Below are positions 25,626 through 34,228 of a stretch of DNA of 64,000 nt, one piece after another. The stretch is from positions 868,001 to 932,000 of the forward strand of contig NZ_SNZR01000011.1 in NCBI RefSeq assembly GCF_004363955.1, written 5' to 3'. Each line of letters begins with the position of its first letter. Position 1 is the first letter of the stretch. A program made the position numbers and the translations under genes. The notes under the pieces are model-generated. The model was not told the DNA's origin. It did not search any database and saw nothing but the letters and a program-made list of their open reading frames with translations. The DNA comes from Enterovirga rhinocerotis (GTDB lineage: Bacteria > Pseudomonadota > Alphaproteobacteria > Rhizobiales > Beijerinckiaceae).

Positions 25626-26630
25626 TCAGTGGTGGTGGTGGCCGCCGCCGGCCTTGCCGGCCGCACCCGCATCCGGGGAGCGCGCGCCGAGGGCGCCGAC
25701 CTCGAAGACGACCTCGACGGTGCCGGCCTTCTCGAAGACGAGCGTCCCCTTCACGCTCTGGCCCTGGCTTAGGCCGCCCTTCAGCCCCATGAACATGAGG
25801 TGGTTGCCGCCGGGCTTGAGTTCGACCGTCTCGCCGGGAGCGAGGACGAGGCCGCCCTCGATCTCGCGCATCTTCATGACGCCCGCCTCGGTCTTCATCT
25901 CGTGCAACTCGCCGCGTTCGGCGAGCGGGATGGAGGTGCCGACGAGGCGGTCCGGCGCCTTGCCGGCATTGGTGATGCGGACATAGCCGCCGGCGACGCG
26001 CGCACCGCCGGGCGTCGCCCGCAGCCACGGCCGCTCGATGACGAGGTCGCCGGCCCGGATCGTCGTCGCGGCCGAGGTCTTGGCCGAGGTCGCGGCGGGA
26101 GCGCGCGCCTGCGCCTCGACGATGCGCAGGGCCGGCGCGGGCTCGGCGAGGTCATGGGCCGATTGGCCGGCCGCCGGGATCTGGACCCAGCGATGCGCCC
26201 CGGTCTCGCAGGTCTGCTCGACGGGGACATGGACCGTCTCGCCCGGCTTCAGATCGTCCGAGAGGCGGGCCGAGAAGGTGAACTCGTCGAAGGTGTCCGC
26301 CGAGAGCTTTCCGCCGCTCCAGACGATCTCGCGGACGCCTTCGGTCAGCGTGCCATGCGGGCCCGCATAGGGCTTGGCATAGGGACGCCGGATGGTCTCG
26401 ATCGACCAGCCGGGTTTGGCCATGGGCTTCGCGCCGACCATGCCCTCGGGCACGGTCACGCGGACGGAGATCGTGGGAGAGCCCTTGCAGCCATGCGGGA
26501 CCTGAAGCACCGCGCGATATTGCGATCGGGCGGGAGCCTCGGGCCTGTCGAGGAAGACGTGGGCGGAGGCCGAGGAGATGCAGGCGAGGGCGGCGGCCGC
26601 GACGGCGCTGCCGAACAGGGAACGTGACAT
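25626..26630 (-). CDS. Periplasmic copper-binding fusion: YcnI (DUF1775) + PCuAC chaperone
   Basis: A 334-residue exported protein. The signal peptide MSRSLFGSAVAAAALACISS ends with ASA, leaving His24 as the first mature residue, as in YcnI proteins where the N-terminal His is a copper ligand. Residues about 24-175 are YcnI-like (HVFLDRPEAPARSQYRAVLQ, IVWSGGKL, FTFSARLSDDLKPGETV). Residues about 195-315 are PCuAC (WLRATPGGARVAGGYVRITN; HEM, MKM and HLMFM ligand residues). The tail GGGHHHH could bind metal. PCuAC delivers Cu(I) to cytochrome oxidase; fusing it to YcnI is less common than separate genes. Confidence 0.88.
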   Translation of the reverse strand: MSRSLFGSAVAAAALACISSASAHVFLDRPEAPARSQYRAVLQVPHGCKGSPTISVRVTVPEGMVGAKPMAKPGWSIETIRRPYAKPYAGPHGTLTEGVREIVWSGGKLSADTFDEFTFSARLSDDLKPGETVHVPVEQTCETGAHRWVQIPAAGQSAHDLAEPAPALRIVEAQARAPAATSAKTSAATTIRAGDLVIERPWLRATPGGARVAGGYVRITNAGKAPDRLVGTSIPLAERGELHEMKTEAGVMKMREIEGGLVLAPGETVELKPGGNHLMFMGLKGGLSQGQSVKGTLVFEKAGTVEVVFEVGALGARSPDAGAAGKAGGGHHHH

Positions 26631-26670
26631 GAGGTGAAATCCCGACAGGAGTGATCGAAAGGGCGGTCGA

Positions 26671-27036
26671 TCACGCGGCCGGGGGACCTCGCGGAGCATG
26701 AGCGTGGACGGGCGGCCCGCGGGCCGGAGGGGGCGCGGAGGCCGGGAAGGAGACGGCGACCGCCTGGCGATGCGACCACGCGGCCGGCGCCGCCGAGGCT
26801 TCGGGCACGGGCGCGGCGAGCGGGGAACAGGCCAGCGTGCAGCAGGCTTGGTGCGGCTGCTTGGCCGGGCTCTCGCCCGCATCCTGCACGGGCGCGCAAA
26901 GCTCGGCGAAGCCATGAGCGTCGGCGCCTCCGATCGGGACGAATCCCGTCAGGAAGGCCTGCAGCACGAGCCCATAGAGCGCGATGACGGCGATCGTCGC
27001 GCGCGCTCCCCTGGACAGGCTGCTCCGGCTGGACAT
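26671..27036 (-). CDS. DUF2946-type small membrane/exported protein of the copper locus
   Basis: A 121-residue protein with one N-terminal hydrophobic segment (ATIAVIALYGLVLQAFLTGF) that acts as signal anchor or signal peptide. The Cys cluster ELC ... HQACCTLAC and a His-containing, Pro-rich C-terminus (PPVHAHAPRGPPAA) fit DUF2946, whose members commonly precede PCuAC and TonB-receptor genes. It is the first gene of the minus-strand set leading to the YcnI-PCuAC and receptor genes. A metal relay or sensing role is inference. Confidence 0.7.
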   Translation of the reverse strand: MSSRSSLSRGARATIAVIALYGLVLQAFLTGFVPIGGADAHGFAELCAPVQDAGESPAKQPHQACCTLACSPLAAPVPEASAAPAAWSHRQAVAVSFPASAPPPARGPPVHAHAPRGPPAA

Positions 27037-27123
27037 GGCTTGGGTTTGATCCGGACGGACGGTTCCGTCAATCGCGCCGGAGCGAGATTGACGGGCCGTG
27101 GCGCCGATGACGCAGTGGTGCCG

Positions 27124-28143
27124 CTATCGCACCTTCACCAGCAGCTTGCCGAAGTTGCGGCCCTTGAGAAGTCCCATGAACGCCTCGGGTGCGTTCTCGA
27201 GACCTTCGACCACGTCCTCCCGGTACTTGATCCGGCCCTCGCGGATCCAGGCTCCGGCCTCCCGGTAGAAGTCCTTCGCCTGGGAGGCGAAGTCCCGCAC
27301 GATGAAGCCCTGGATGCGGAACCGCTTCGTCAGGATCGCGCCGAAGAGCTGCGGGGTCCGGTCCGGGCCCGGAGGCAGTTCGGTGTCGGAATAGTTCGCG
27401 ACGCGGCCGCAGACCGGGATGCGCGCGAAGTCGTTCAGGAGCGGGAAGACGGCCGTCCAGACGTCCCCGCCGACATTCTCGAAATAGATGTCGATGCCGT
27501 CGGGGCAGGCGGCCTTGAGCTGTTCGGGAAAGTCCGGAGCGCGGTGGTCGACGGCGACGTCGAAGCCGAATTCCTCGATCAGGGCCCGGCATTTCTCGGG
27601 GCCGCCCGCGATCCCGACCGTTCGGCAGCCCTTGATCTTGGCGATCTGCCCGACCGTCGCTCCGACGGGGCCGGTGGCGGCGGCCACGACCAGCGTCTCG
27701 CCCTCCTTGGGCTGGCCGATATTGAGAAGGCCGGTATAGGCCGTCATGCCCGGCATGCCGAGGACGCCGAGCGCGGTCTGGATCGGCGCTTCGGCCGGAT
27801 CGACCTTGCGCAGAAGGCTCGCATCCGCGAGGCCGTATTCCTGCCAGCCCCAATGGCCGAGCACGATGTCGCCCGGCTTGAAGCGGTCGCTCGTGGACGA
27901 GATCACCTCTCCGACCGCGCCGCCCTCCATCACGTCCCCGATCTCGACCGGCTTCGCGTAGGATTTCCCGGCATTCATGCGCCCGCGCATGTAGGGGTCG
28001 AGAGACAGCCACAAGGTCCGTGCCAGGACCTGACCCTCGGAAGGGGAGGGGACGGGAGCGGTTTCGAGGCGGAAATTCTCCGCCACGGGTTCGCCGTGCG
28101 GGCGGCTTGCGAGCACGATTCGGCGGTTCTCGGCGTCTGACAT
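27124..28143 (-). CDS. NADP-dependent zinc-free oxidoreductase (CurA/leukotriene B4 dehydrogenase-like)
   Basis: A 339-residue medium-chain reductase that reduces alpha,beta-unsaturated carbonyls. It has the family opening RIVLASRPHGEPVAENFRLE, LSLDPYMRGRM, MPGMTAYTGLLNIGQPKEGE, the nucleotide-binding AAATGPVGATVGQIAK, and IDIYFENVGGDVW. No zinc-ligand Cys/His set is present. ATG 28143 gives MSDAENRRIV; the longer frame starts in unrelated sequence. It follows the copper genes on the same strand with no functional link visible. The role is probably detoxification. Confidence 0.88.
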   Translation of the reverse strand: MSDAENRRIVLASRPHGEPVAENFRLETAPVPSPSEGQVLARTLWLSLDPYMRGRMNAGKSYAKPVEIGDVMEGGAVGEVISSTSDRFKPGDIVLGHWGWQEYGLADASLLRKVDPAEAPIQTALGVLGMPGMTAYTGLLNIGQPKEGETLVVAAATGPVGATVGQIAKIKGCRTVGIAGGPEKCRALIEEFGFDVAVDHRAPDFPEQLKAACPDGIDIYFENVGGDVWTAVFPLLNDFARIPVCGRVANYSDTELPPGPDRTPQLFGAILTKRFRIQGFIVRDFASQAKDFYREAGAWIREGRIKYREDVVEGLENAPEAFMGLLKGRNFGKLLVKVR

Positions 28144-28365
28144 GGCGTTCCCTGCTGAGGCCGGTTTCCGGTGCGGCCTTCCATGTCCCGGCGACCGCTG
28201 CGGCCGGCATCGGCGCGACCGCGACAGGAGCGGGACGGATCGTCGTTGGACGCCGAGAAGAGCATTCGAGGGGTCGAATGTCCATCGGTGCGCCAAGGCG
28301 GGCTCGCATGCGCGTTCGCTGCGAGCCGCCGATCCGATGAAAGCGCCGGCAGCGCTCGGACCTCG

Positions 28366-28391
28366 CCCGTCCCCGCACCGGCGGGGACGGG
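28366..28391. terminator. Hairpin downstream of the 3-hydroxyisobutyrate dehydrogenase-like gene
   Basis: CCCGTCCCCGC and GCGGGGACGGG form a perfect 11-bp stem with an ACCG loop, 7 nt beyond the minus-strand stop at 28399. Confidence 0.65.
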
Positions 28392-28398
28392 TGTCGGG

Positions 28399-29289
28399 TC
28401 AGCTCTTCGGCTTGGCGACGTAGGCGTCGATCGCGGTGTGGTCGGCCTGAGGGCCAAGGGCGTCGGTCGCTTCCGTCCAGAGGTCGCTCGTCGCCTTCGA
28501 GAAGGGCGCGGGCACGCCGAGATGGCGGGCGAGATCGTCCGCGGTGCGGAGGTCCTTCGCCATCAGGCCCATCGAGAAGCCGGAGGTGTAGCTCTGCGGG
28601 ATCACGAAAGGCTTCAGCTTCACCTCGGTCGAGTTGTTGCGGCCGGTCGAGACGTTGAGGATGTCGGTCATCAGCTCCGGATCGAGGCCGAACCCCTTGC
28701 CGACCTGAAGCGCCTCGCAGGCGGCGGTGAGGCCGGCGGCGGAGACGTAGTTGTTCAGCGCCTTCATGGCGTGCCCGGAGCCGATCGGCCCCGTCTCGAA
28801 GATCGCCTTGCCCATCTGGTCGAGGAGCGGGCGCACCTTCGCGATCACCGTCTTGTCGCCGCCGGCCATGATGGCGAGAGAGCCGTCGACCGCGCGCTTG
28901 ACGCCCCCCGAGACCGGCGCGTCGATGAGGTCGATCCCCTGCCCCTTCAGGTCCTCGGCGAGGTCGCGCGTGCCGACCGGTGCCGAGGAACTCATGTCGA
29001 TGACGACCGCGCCCGGCGCGAGACGTCCTGCGATGCCGCCCTCGCCGACGAGGACCGCGCGGACGGCCTTGCCGTCCGGCAGCATCGTGATGAGGACCGC
29101 GGCCCCATCAGCCGCCTCCGCCGCGCTCGCGGCGACGGCGCCGGCATTGCCGCGATGCGCCTCGCGCGCCGCTTCGAACGGGTCGAACCCGACGACCGTG
29201 TAGCCGGCCTCGATGAGCCGGGCAGCCATGGGAACGCCCATCTTGCCGAGGCCGAGGAAGGCGATGCGGGAGGTCTTGTCGATCGTCAC
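28399..29289 (-). CDS. 3-hydroxyisobutyrate dehydrogenase-family NAD(P)-dependent reductase
   Basis: A 296-residue beta-hydroxyacid dehydrogenase. The Rossmann motif is FLGLGKMGVPMAARL (residues about 10-24). The substrate-binding DAPVSGGVKRAVDGSLAIMA and the catalytic Lys region GSGHAMKALNNYVSA follow. Candidates are 3-hydroxyisobutyrate dehydrogenase, tartronate semialdehyde reductase or a sulfolactaldehyde-type enzyme. It begins 44 nt after the binding-protein gene at 29333, so the two probably form an operon. The specific substrate cannot be read off the sequence. Confidence 0.87.
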   Translation of the reverse strand: MTIDKTSRIAFLGLGKMGVPMAARLIEAGYTVVGFDPFEAAREAHRGNAGAVAASAAEAADGAAVLITMLPDGKAVRAVLVGEGGIAGRLAPGAVVIDMSSSAPVGTRDLAEDLKGQGIDLIDAPVSGGVKRAVDGSLAIMAGGDKTVIAKVRPLLDQMGKAIFETGPIGSGHAMKALNNYVSAAGLTAACEALQVGKGFGLDPELMTDILNVSTGRNNSTEVKLKPFVIPQSYTSGFSMGLMAKDLRTADDLARHLGVPAPFSKATSDLWTEATDALGPQADHTAIDAYVAKPKS

Positions 29290-29332
29290 TGGCTGCGTCC
29301 TGCGATGGGGGGCGGAGAGGGAGAGGAAGCCC

Positions 29333-30565
29333 TCAGGTCTTCTTCAGATACGGGCAGCGCGTTTCGGAGAGCGGCTGCATGGCCTCCGCGCCCGCGATCT
29401 CGCCCACCGGCTTGTAATAGTCCCACGGATACTTCGACTCGGCCGGGCTCTTCACCTCGACGATGTAGAAGTCGTGCACGAGGCGCCCGTCGGGACGGAT
29501 CACGCCGTCCTTCGTGAAGACGTCGTTCACCCGCATGCCACGCATCGCCTCGGCGACGACGCGGCCGTCCTCGCTCTTCGCCTCCTTCATGGCGCGCAGA
29601 TAGTGCAGGACCGAGGAATAGACGCTGGCCTGGATCTGGCCGGGCATGCGCTTGGTCTTGTCGAAGAAGCGCTTCGACCAGACGCGGCTCTCGTCGTTCC
29701 GGTCCCAGTAGAACCCGTTCATCAGCAGCAGCCCTTTGGCCTGCTCGAGACCGAGGGCGTGGACGTCGCTGATGACGGCACCGGGGAGGTAGAATTTCTG
29801 CTGGCTGGAGATGCCGAACTCGCTCGCCTGCTTGACGCAGTTGATCGTGTCCGAGCCCGCGTTCAGAAGGCCGATGACCTGGGCGCCCGAGGCCTGAGCC
29901 TGGAGCAGGAAGGACGAGAAGTCGGGCGAACCCGTCGGATGCTGGGCGACGCCGAGGACCTTGCCGCCTGCCTTCTCGACGCTCTTGGTGAGATCGGCGC
30001 GCATCTGGTGCCCGTAGGCGTAGTCCGCGACGATCAGGAACCAGGTCTTCTTGCCCTGCTCCATCAGGATGCGCGAGGGGCCGACCGTGTTCGAATAGGT
30101 GTCGAGCGCCCACAGGAAGCCTGTCTTTGAACAGGCCTCGTTCATGAGCGCGCCGCTCGCCGGCCCCGACAGAAGCGTGATCTTGCCCCGCTCGGAGGCG
30201 AGGTGCTGGACGGCCAGCGCGACGGAGGAATTGGGCAGGTCGGCGATGGCGCCCACGCCTTCCCGGTCGAACCAGCCGCGCGCGAGATTCGCTCCGACAT
30301 CGGCCTTGTTCTGATGGTCGGCCGCGAGGATCTGGATCGGGCGGCCGAGCACGGTCCCGCCCATGTCCTCGGCTGCCATCTCGGCCGCCGTGACGCAGGT
30401 CGGGCCGCTGTAGTCGGACAATTGCCCCGACAGGTCGCTCAACACGCCGACCTTGACCGGCGCGCCGGCCTGGGCCCGGGCCTCTTGGCGCAGAAGGGCC
30501 GGCATCGCGAGCGCGGAACCGGCTGCGGCCAGAACGAGCCGGCGGCTCGGAAGACCTCTTGTCAT
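29333..30565 (-). CDS. ABC transporter periplasmic binding protein, branched-chain amino acid/amide type
   Basis: A 410-residue LivK-type (type I periplasmic fold) binding protein. The Tat-like signal sequence SRRLVLAAAGSALAMPALL is followed by VKVGVLSDLSGQLSDYSGP. Other family features are AAEMAAEDMGG, ADHQNKADVGANLARGWFD, and YAYGHQMRADLTKSVE. GGGAG lies 9 nt before ATG 30565. No permease or ATPase genes of the HAAT family are adjacent. It is divergent from a Zn-alcohol dehydrogenase gene across a 95-bp region containing palindromes. The ligand is unknown, perhaps a carboxylate related to the following dehydrogenase. Confidence 0.87.
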   Translation of the reverse strand: MTRGLPSRRLVLAAAGSALAMPALLRQEARAQAGAPVKVGVLSDLSGQLSDYSGPTCVTAAEMAAEDMGGTVLGRPIQILAADHQNKADVGANLARGWFDREGVGAIADLPNSSVALAVQHLASERGKITLLSGPASGALMNEACSKTGFLWALDTYSNTVGPSRILMEQGKKTWFLIVADYAYGHQMRADLTKSVEKAGGKVLGVAQHPTGSPDFSSFLLQAQASGAQVIGLLNAGSDTINCVKQASEFGISSQQKFYLPGAVISDVHALGLEQAKGLLLMNGFYWDRNDESRVWSKRFFDKTKRMPGQIQASVYSSVLHYLRAMKEAKSEDGRVVAEAMRGMRVNDVFTKDGVIRPDGRLVHDFYIVEVKSPAESKYPWDYYKPVGEIAGAEAMQPLSETRCPYLKKT

Positions 30566-30622
30566 GGCGTTTACTCCCAAAATCGGCCGCCCTATGCGAC
30601 AGCTTTTCTGTCCAGTCAACAT

Positions 30623-30646
30623 ATTGTAAGACAATCTGTCAGACAG
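30623..30646. promoter_or_regulatory. Two adjacent palindromes in a divergent promoter region
   Basis: ATTGTAAGACAAT (30623-30635) contains TTGTAAGACAA, which fits the TNGTNNNACNA consensus used by FadR-subfamily GntR regulators. Immediately after it is CTGTCAGACAG (30636-30646), a perfect 11-bp palindrome. Both lie in the AT-richer 95-bp gap between the binding-protein and alcohol-dehydrogenase genes. No regulator gene is adjacent. Confidence 0.5.
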
Positions 30647-30660
30647 TCAGGATGTCCATG

Positions 30661-31785
30661 ATGAAGTCGAGATCCGCGCTCCTTCGCAACGCGCCCGTGC
30701 AGCGGCCGTACAAGGACACGAAACCCCTCACGATCGAGGAGGTCGACCTCGATCCGCCGGGCCGCGACGAGGTGCTGATCAAGATCGCCGCCGCGGGCGT
30801 CTGCCATTCGGACCTGTCGGGCATCAACGGCGATCGGCCGCGGCCCACCCCCGTCGCGCTCGGCCACGAGGCCTCCGGGACGGTCGCGGCGCTCGGGCCG
30901 GGCGTCGACGATCTCGAGATCGGCGACCACGTGGTCATGTCGTTCCTGCCCGTCTGCGGCCATTGTGCGCCCTGTTCGGAGGGTCGCGGCCAGCTCTGCG
31001 AGCCGGGTCACGCTGCGGGGATGAAGGGAACGCTTCTCTCGGGCGAGCGCCGCATCCGCTGCGAGGGCGTCGAGATCAACCATCACAGCGGAGTGTCGGC
31101 CTTCGGCCAGTACTCGGTCATCTCGCGGCGCTCGGTCGTGAAGATCACGAAGGACGTCGATCTCGTCGAGGCGGCCCTGTTTGGCTGCGCCGTGATGACG
31201 GGCGTCGGCACCGTCATCAACACCTGCCGGGTGAAGATGGGCGAGAGCGTCGCGGTGATCGGCCTCGGCGGCGTCGGGCTCTCCGCCGTGCTCGGCGCGG
31301 CGGCGGCGGGCGCGAGCCGGATCGTCGCCATCGACCTCAATCCCGGCAAGTTCGAGACGGCGAAGGCGGTCGGGGCGACCGATACGCTGCTCGCGAATGA
31401 TCCGGACATCGTCGCGAAGGTGAAGGCGATCACGGGCGGCGGCGTCGACCACGCCGTCGAGATGGCGGGCGCGCCGGCTGCCTTCGACCTCGCCTTCCAG
31501 ATCACGCGCCGCGGCGGGACGACGGCGACGGCCGGCCTCGCGAACGCGAATTCGCGCTTCCAGCTCCCGCCCGTGGCGCTGGTCGGCGAGGAGCGGACGA
31601 TCAAGGGCTCCTACATGGGCAGCTGCGTGCCGTCCCGCGACATCCCGCGCTTCATCGAGCTGTGGCGACAGGGCCGGCTGCCGGTCGAGAAGCTGATGTC
31701 GAGCAAGGGGCCGCTCGAGGGCATCAACGAGGCCTTCGACCGCCTCGAGCGCGGCGAGGTCGTCCGGCATCTCATCGTGATGTGA
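30661..31785 (+). CDS. Zinc-dependent alcohol dehydrogenase
   Basis: A 374-residue medium-chain dehydrogenase. Catalytic zinc ligands are in AAGVCHSDLSG and LGHEASGTV. The structural-zinc set is CGHCAPCSEGRGQLC, with the classical C-x2-C-x2-C-x7-C spacing. NAD binding is shown by VIGLGGVGLSAVLGAAAAGA. Three closely spaced in-frame ATGs exist at 30652, 30658 and 30661; the last gives MKSRSALLRN, typical for the family. It resembles the class III-like/Rxyl-type dehydrogenases, so a glutathione adduct or simple alcohol are possible substrates. It is divergent from the binding-protein operon and may share its regulator. Confidence 0.87.
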   Translation: MKSRSALLRNAPVQRPYKDTKPLTIEEVDLDPPGRDEVLIKIAAAGVCHSDLSGINGDRPRPTPVALGHEASGTVAALGPGVDDLEIGDHVVMSFLPVCGHCAPCSEGRGQLCEPGHAAGMKGTLLSGERRIRCEGVEINHHSGVSAFGQYSVISRRSVVKITKDVDLVEAALFGCAVMTGVGTVINTCRVKMGESVAVIGLGGVGLSAVLGAAAAGASRIVAIDLNPGKFETAKAVGATDTLLANDPDIVAKVKAITGGGVDHAVEMAGAPAAFDLAFQITRRGGTTATAGLANANSRFQLPPVALVGEERTIKGSYMGSCVPSRDIPRFIELWRQGRLPVEKLMSSKGPLEGINEAFDRLERGEVVRHLIVM

Positions 31786-31798
31786 GGGGCGAGCGGCG

Positions 31799-32866
31799 TC
31801 AGCCGCCCGCCTCCCTTGCGAGGAGGTCGCGCTTGCGCTCGACGCCCCAGCGGTAGCCCGAGAGCGAGCCGTCGGTCCGCACGACGCGGTGGCAGGGAAT
31901 GGCGACCGCGATCGTGTTCGCGGCGCAGGCTCCGGCCACCGCCCGCACGGCCTTCGGGTCGCCGATCCGGTGGGCGATCTCGGCATAGGTCGAGGTCTGT
32001 CCCGCCGGAATCTGGCGCAGAGCCGCCCAGACGCGCTGCTGGAAGGCCGTGCCGCGGATGTCGAGCGGCAGATCGAGGCCGATCCCGGGCGCTTCGACGA
32101 AGCCGATGACGGCCGCGACCGTGGCTTCGAACGCCGCATCGCCGCCGACGAGCGAGGCGCGCGGGAAGCGGTCCTGAAGCTCGCGGACGAGCGCCTCGGG
32201 ATCGTCTCCGATCGCGATCGAGCAGATGCCCTTGTCGCTCCGCGCCACGAGGATCGAGCCGAGCGAGCATTCGCCGATCGCGAACAGGATCTTGGCCTCC
32301 GCGCCGCCGTTCCGATAGGCCGTGGGCGTCATCCCCAGCACCGCGTTCGACGTCTCGTAGAAGCGGCTCGAGGCGTTGAAGCCGGCATCGTAGATGGCGG
32401 CGGTGACGCTGCCGCTGCCGGCCTCGAGCTGGGCGCGGACGCGTTTCGCCCGCTCCGCGACGCCGTAGGCGCGGGGCGTCAGCCCGGTTTCCGTCTTGAA
32501 CAGCCGGTGGAAATGGAAGGTGCTGAGCCCAGCCTCCGCCGCGAGGTCGCCGAGGCTCGGCATCTCCTCGGCCTCACGGATCGTCCGGCAGGCCTGGGCG
32601 ACGATCCGCGCGCGACGGCCGTCCGAGCGGTCCTCGTCCGGCCGGCAGCGCTTGCACGGACGAAACCCGGCCGCGCGGGCCTCGGCTCCGGTCTCGAAGA
32701 AGGCGACGTTCTCGGGCCGCGCGGGACGGGCGGCGCAGGACGGGCGGCAATAGACGCCGGTCGTCCTCACGGCATAGACGAAACGCCCGTCCTCGGCGGC
32801 ATCGCGCCGCCGCATCGCGGCGAAGCGGGGATCGTCGGTGATCGCCCCGGTCGTCATGACACTCAT
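31799..32866 (-). CDS. ada: Bifunctional Ada: DNA methylphosphotriester repair/transcription activator and O6-methylguanine methyltransferase
   Basis: A 355-residue methyl-acceptor protein of the adaptive response. The N-terminal Ada zinc domain has TTGVYCRPSCAARPARPENV and FRPCKRCRPDE, giving four Cys including the acceptor. An AraC-type HTH region follows (SLGDLAAEAGLSTFHFHRLF, TPRAYGVAERAKRVR). The C-terminal MGMT domain has the active site IPCHRVVRTDGSLSGYRWG. ATG 32866 is preceded by AGGAG at 7 nt; an upstream ATG at 32884 lacks a site. No alkB or alkA is adjacent. Confidence 0.94.
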   Translation of the reverse strand: MSVMTTGAITDDPRFAAMRRRDAAEDGRFVYAVRTTGVYCRPSCAARPARPENVAFFETGAEARAAGFRPCKRCRPDEDRSDGRRARIVAQACRTIREAEEMPSLGDLAAEAGLSTFHFHRLFKTETGLTPRAYGVAERAKRVRAQLEAGSGSVTAAIYDAGFNASSRFYETSNAVLGMTPTAYRNGGAEAKILFAIGECSLGSILVARSDKGICSIAIGDDPEALVRELQDRFPRASLVGGDAAFEATVAAVIGFVEAPGIGLDLPLDIRGTAFQQRVWAALRQIPAGQTSTYAEIAHRIGDPKAVRAVAGACAANTIAVAIPCHRVVRTDGSLSGYRWGVERKRDLLAREAGG

Positions 32867-32962
32867 CTCTCGCTCCTCGATCATGTCGGGAGAGATACGG
32901 GAGGGCTCAAGGCCCCGAACTCCGCCGCTTGCGGGCGAATTCGGATCGCTCCACCGGCGCGG

Positions 32963-34135
32963 CTACGGCCAGACCTTGATCGCCACATGCCGGCGCAGCA
33001 GGTCGCGGTCGGACGTCGTCTTGCAGCCGTCGACGACAAGGCGCGTGTAGTAGAGGTCGGCGCTGTCGCCGACATCGTCGAAGTTCCGCCCCTCGGCCTT
33101 GGGGTCGAGGAGCGACGGATAGTTGATCAGCGTCCCCCCCGAGTCGCAGGCGCCGTCGTAGAGCGTCGGTCCCGCGAGGAGCAGGCGCGGCTTGTCCCAT
33201 GAGATCAGGTCGCGCGAGGCGGTGGTGTAGAAGCCCGATTGCGGAAAGCGTCCCCCGTCGCCCTTGGCCTGGAACACGGCGAGCCAGGCTCCCGTCCCGC
33301 GATGCCGCACGATGGCGCCGACGGGGGCGGGGAAGGGCGCGATGACGCGGCAGGGCGCCGGCTTCGCGTCGCTGCGATAGGGATCGCCGTAGCGGATCGA
33401 GAACTCCTTGCCGTCGAAGGCGCGCCAGGAGGTCGGGTCGGCCGGGTCGGCGGTCCGGAACAGGCAGGGTCCGCTTGCCTGGCCCGGCCAGCCGGTGGTC
33501 GAGACCATCATGTACCGGTGGCGGCCATGCGCGACGATGTTCGACGGGTTGAAGAAGCCGCGATGCCGGCCCTGGCCGACCTCCTGCCGGAAGGGCGGCG
33601 CCGCCACGACGACGGGCGGGCTCGCGCGCTCGAAGGTGCGGCCTCCATCCATCGAACGGGCCGCGACGACGGTGTTGTACCAGCAGGCGAGGTACTCCTT
33701 GTGCGTGCACCGGCCGGGATGGGTGTTCGCCCGGTATTCGTGGTGGAGCAGCGCCTCGATCCGCCGGCCGTCCTCAGTCCAGGTGGCCGTGATCCAGGTC
33801 GCGTCGTCATAGCGGGCCGGATCGGCGTCACCCTGCGAGGGGAGGGGCGAGGCGCAGTCGATCTTGAGGTTGGCGAGATCGGGTCCGCGCAGGGCGCGGT
33901 TCTTCATGTGCATCGCGAAGACGACGACCGAACCCGTCGCGTCCCGGAAGGCGCGGGCATTGGCGTCCGGGACGTCGTCGCCGTCGCAGGCATCCCGCTT
34001 CGGCGTGAAGACGGTCTCGACGGCGCCGACGATCGTCACGGCCGCGAGCGGCGGATCGGCGGCCCGAGGCGTTCCGCCGCACAGAAGAAGGCCTGCGAGA
34101 AGCGCCGCCGTGGGGATCGCACGCACCGTGCTCAT
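32963..34135 (-). CDS. Secreted protein with an Asp-box/sialidase-like beta-propeller signature
   Basis: A 390-residue exported protein. Signal peptide MSTVRAIPTAALLAGLLLCG with a possible lipoprotein-type Cys, although no perfect lipobox is seen. The mature part contains SMDGGRTFERASPPVVV, an Asp-box (S-x-D-x-G-x-T-F) as in sialidases and other propellers. Further blocks YMMVSTTGWPGQASGPCLFR, LAVFQAKGDGG and FYTTASRDLISWDKPRLLL look like repeated blade strands. Eight or so Cys residues suggest disulfides. ATG 34135 was chosen because it opens the signal peptide. It could be a glycosidase-like or carbohydrate-binding protein; function unproven. Confidence 0.7.
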   Translation of the reverse strand: MSTVRAIPTAALLAGLLLCGGTPRAADPPLAAVTIVGAVETVFTPKRDACDGDDVPDANARAFRDATGSVVVFAMHMKNRALRGPDLANLKIDCASPLPSQGDADPARYDDATWITATWTEDGRRIEALLHHEYRANTHPGRCTHKEYLACWYNTVVAARSMDGGRTFERASPPVVVAAPPFRQEVGQGRHRGFFNPSNIVAHGRHRYMMVSTTGWPGQASGPCLFRTADPADPTSWRAFDGKEFSIRYGDPYRSDAKPAPCRVIAPFPAPVGAIVRHRGTGAWLAVFQAKGDGGRFPQSGFYTTASRDLISWDKPRLLLAGPTLYDGACDSGGTLINYPSLLDPKAEGRNFDDVGDSADLYYTRLVVDGCKTTSDRDLLRRHVAIKVWP

Positions 34136-34228
34136 CGCCTTTCCGTTTCGATCTGGTCTAAGTCGTAACACGTCGTCCTATGGGCACCGTAGGCCGTTCG
34201 GGTTGTCAGGCCGTTTCGGAGATCGTCG

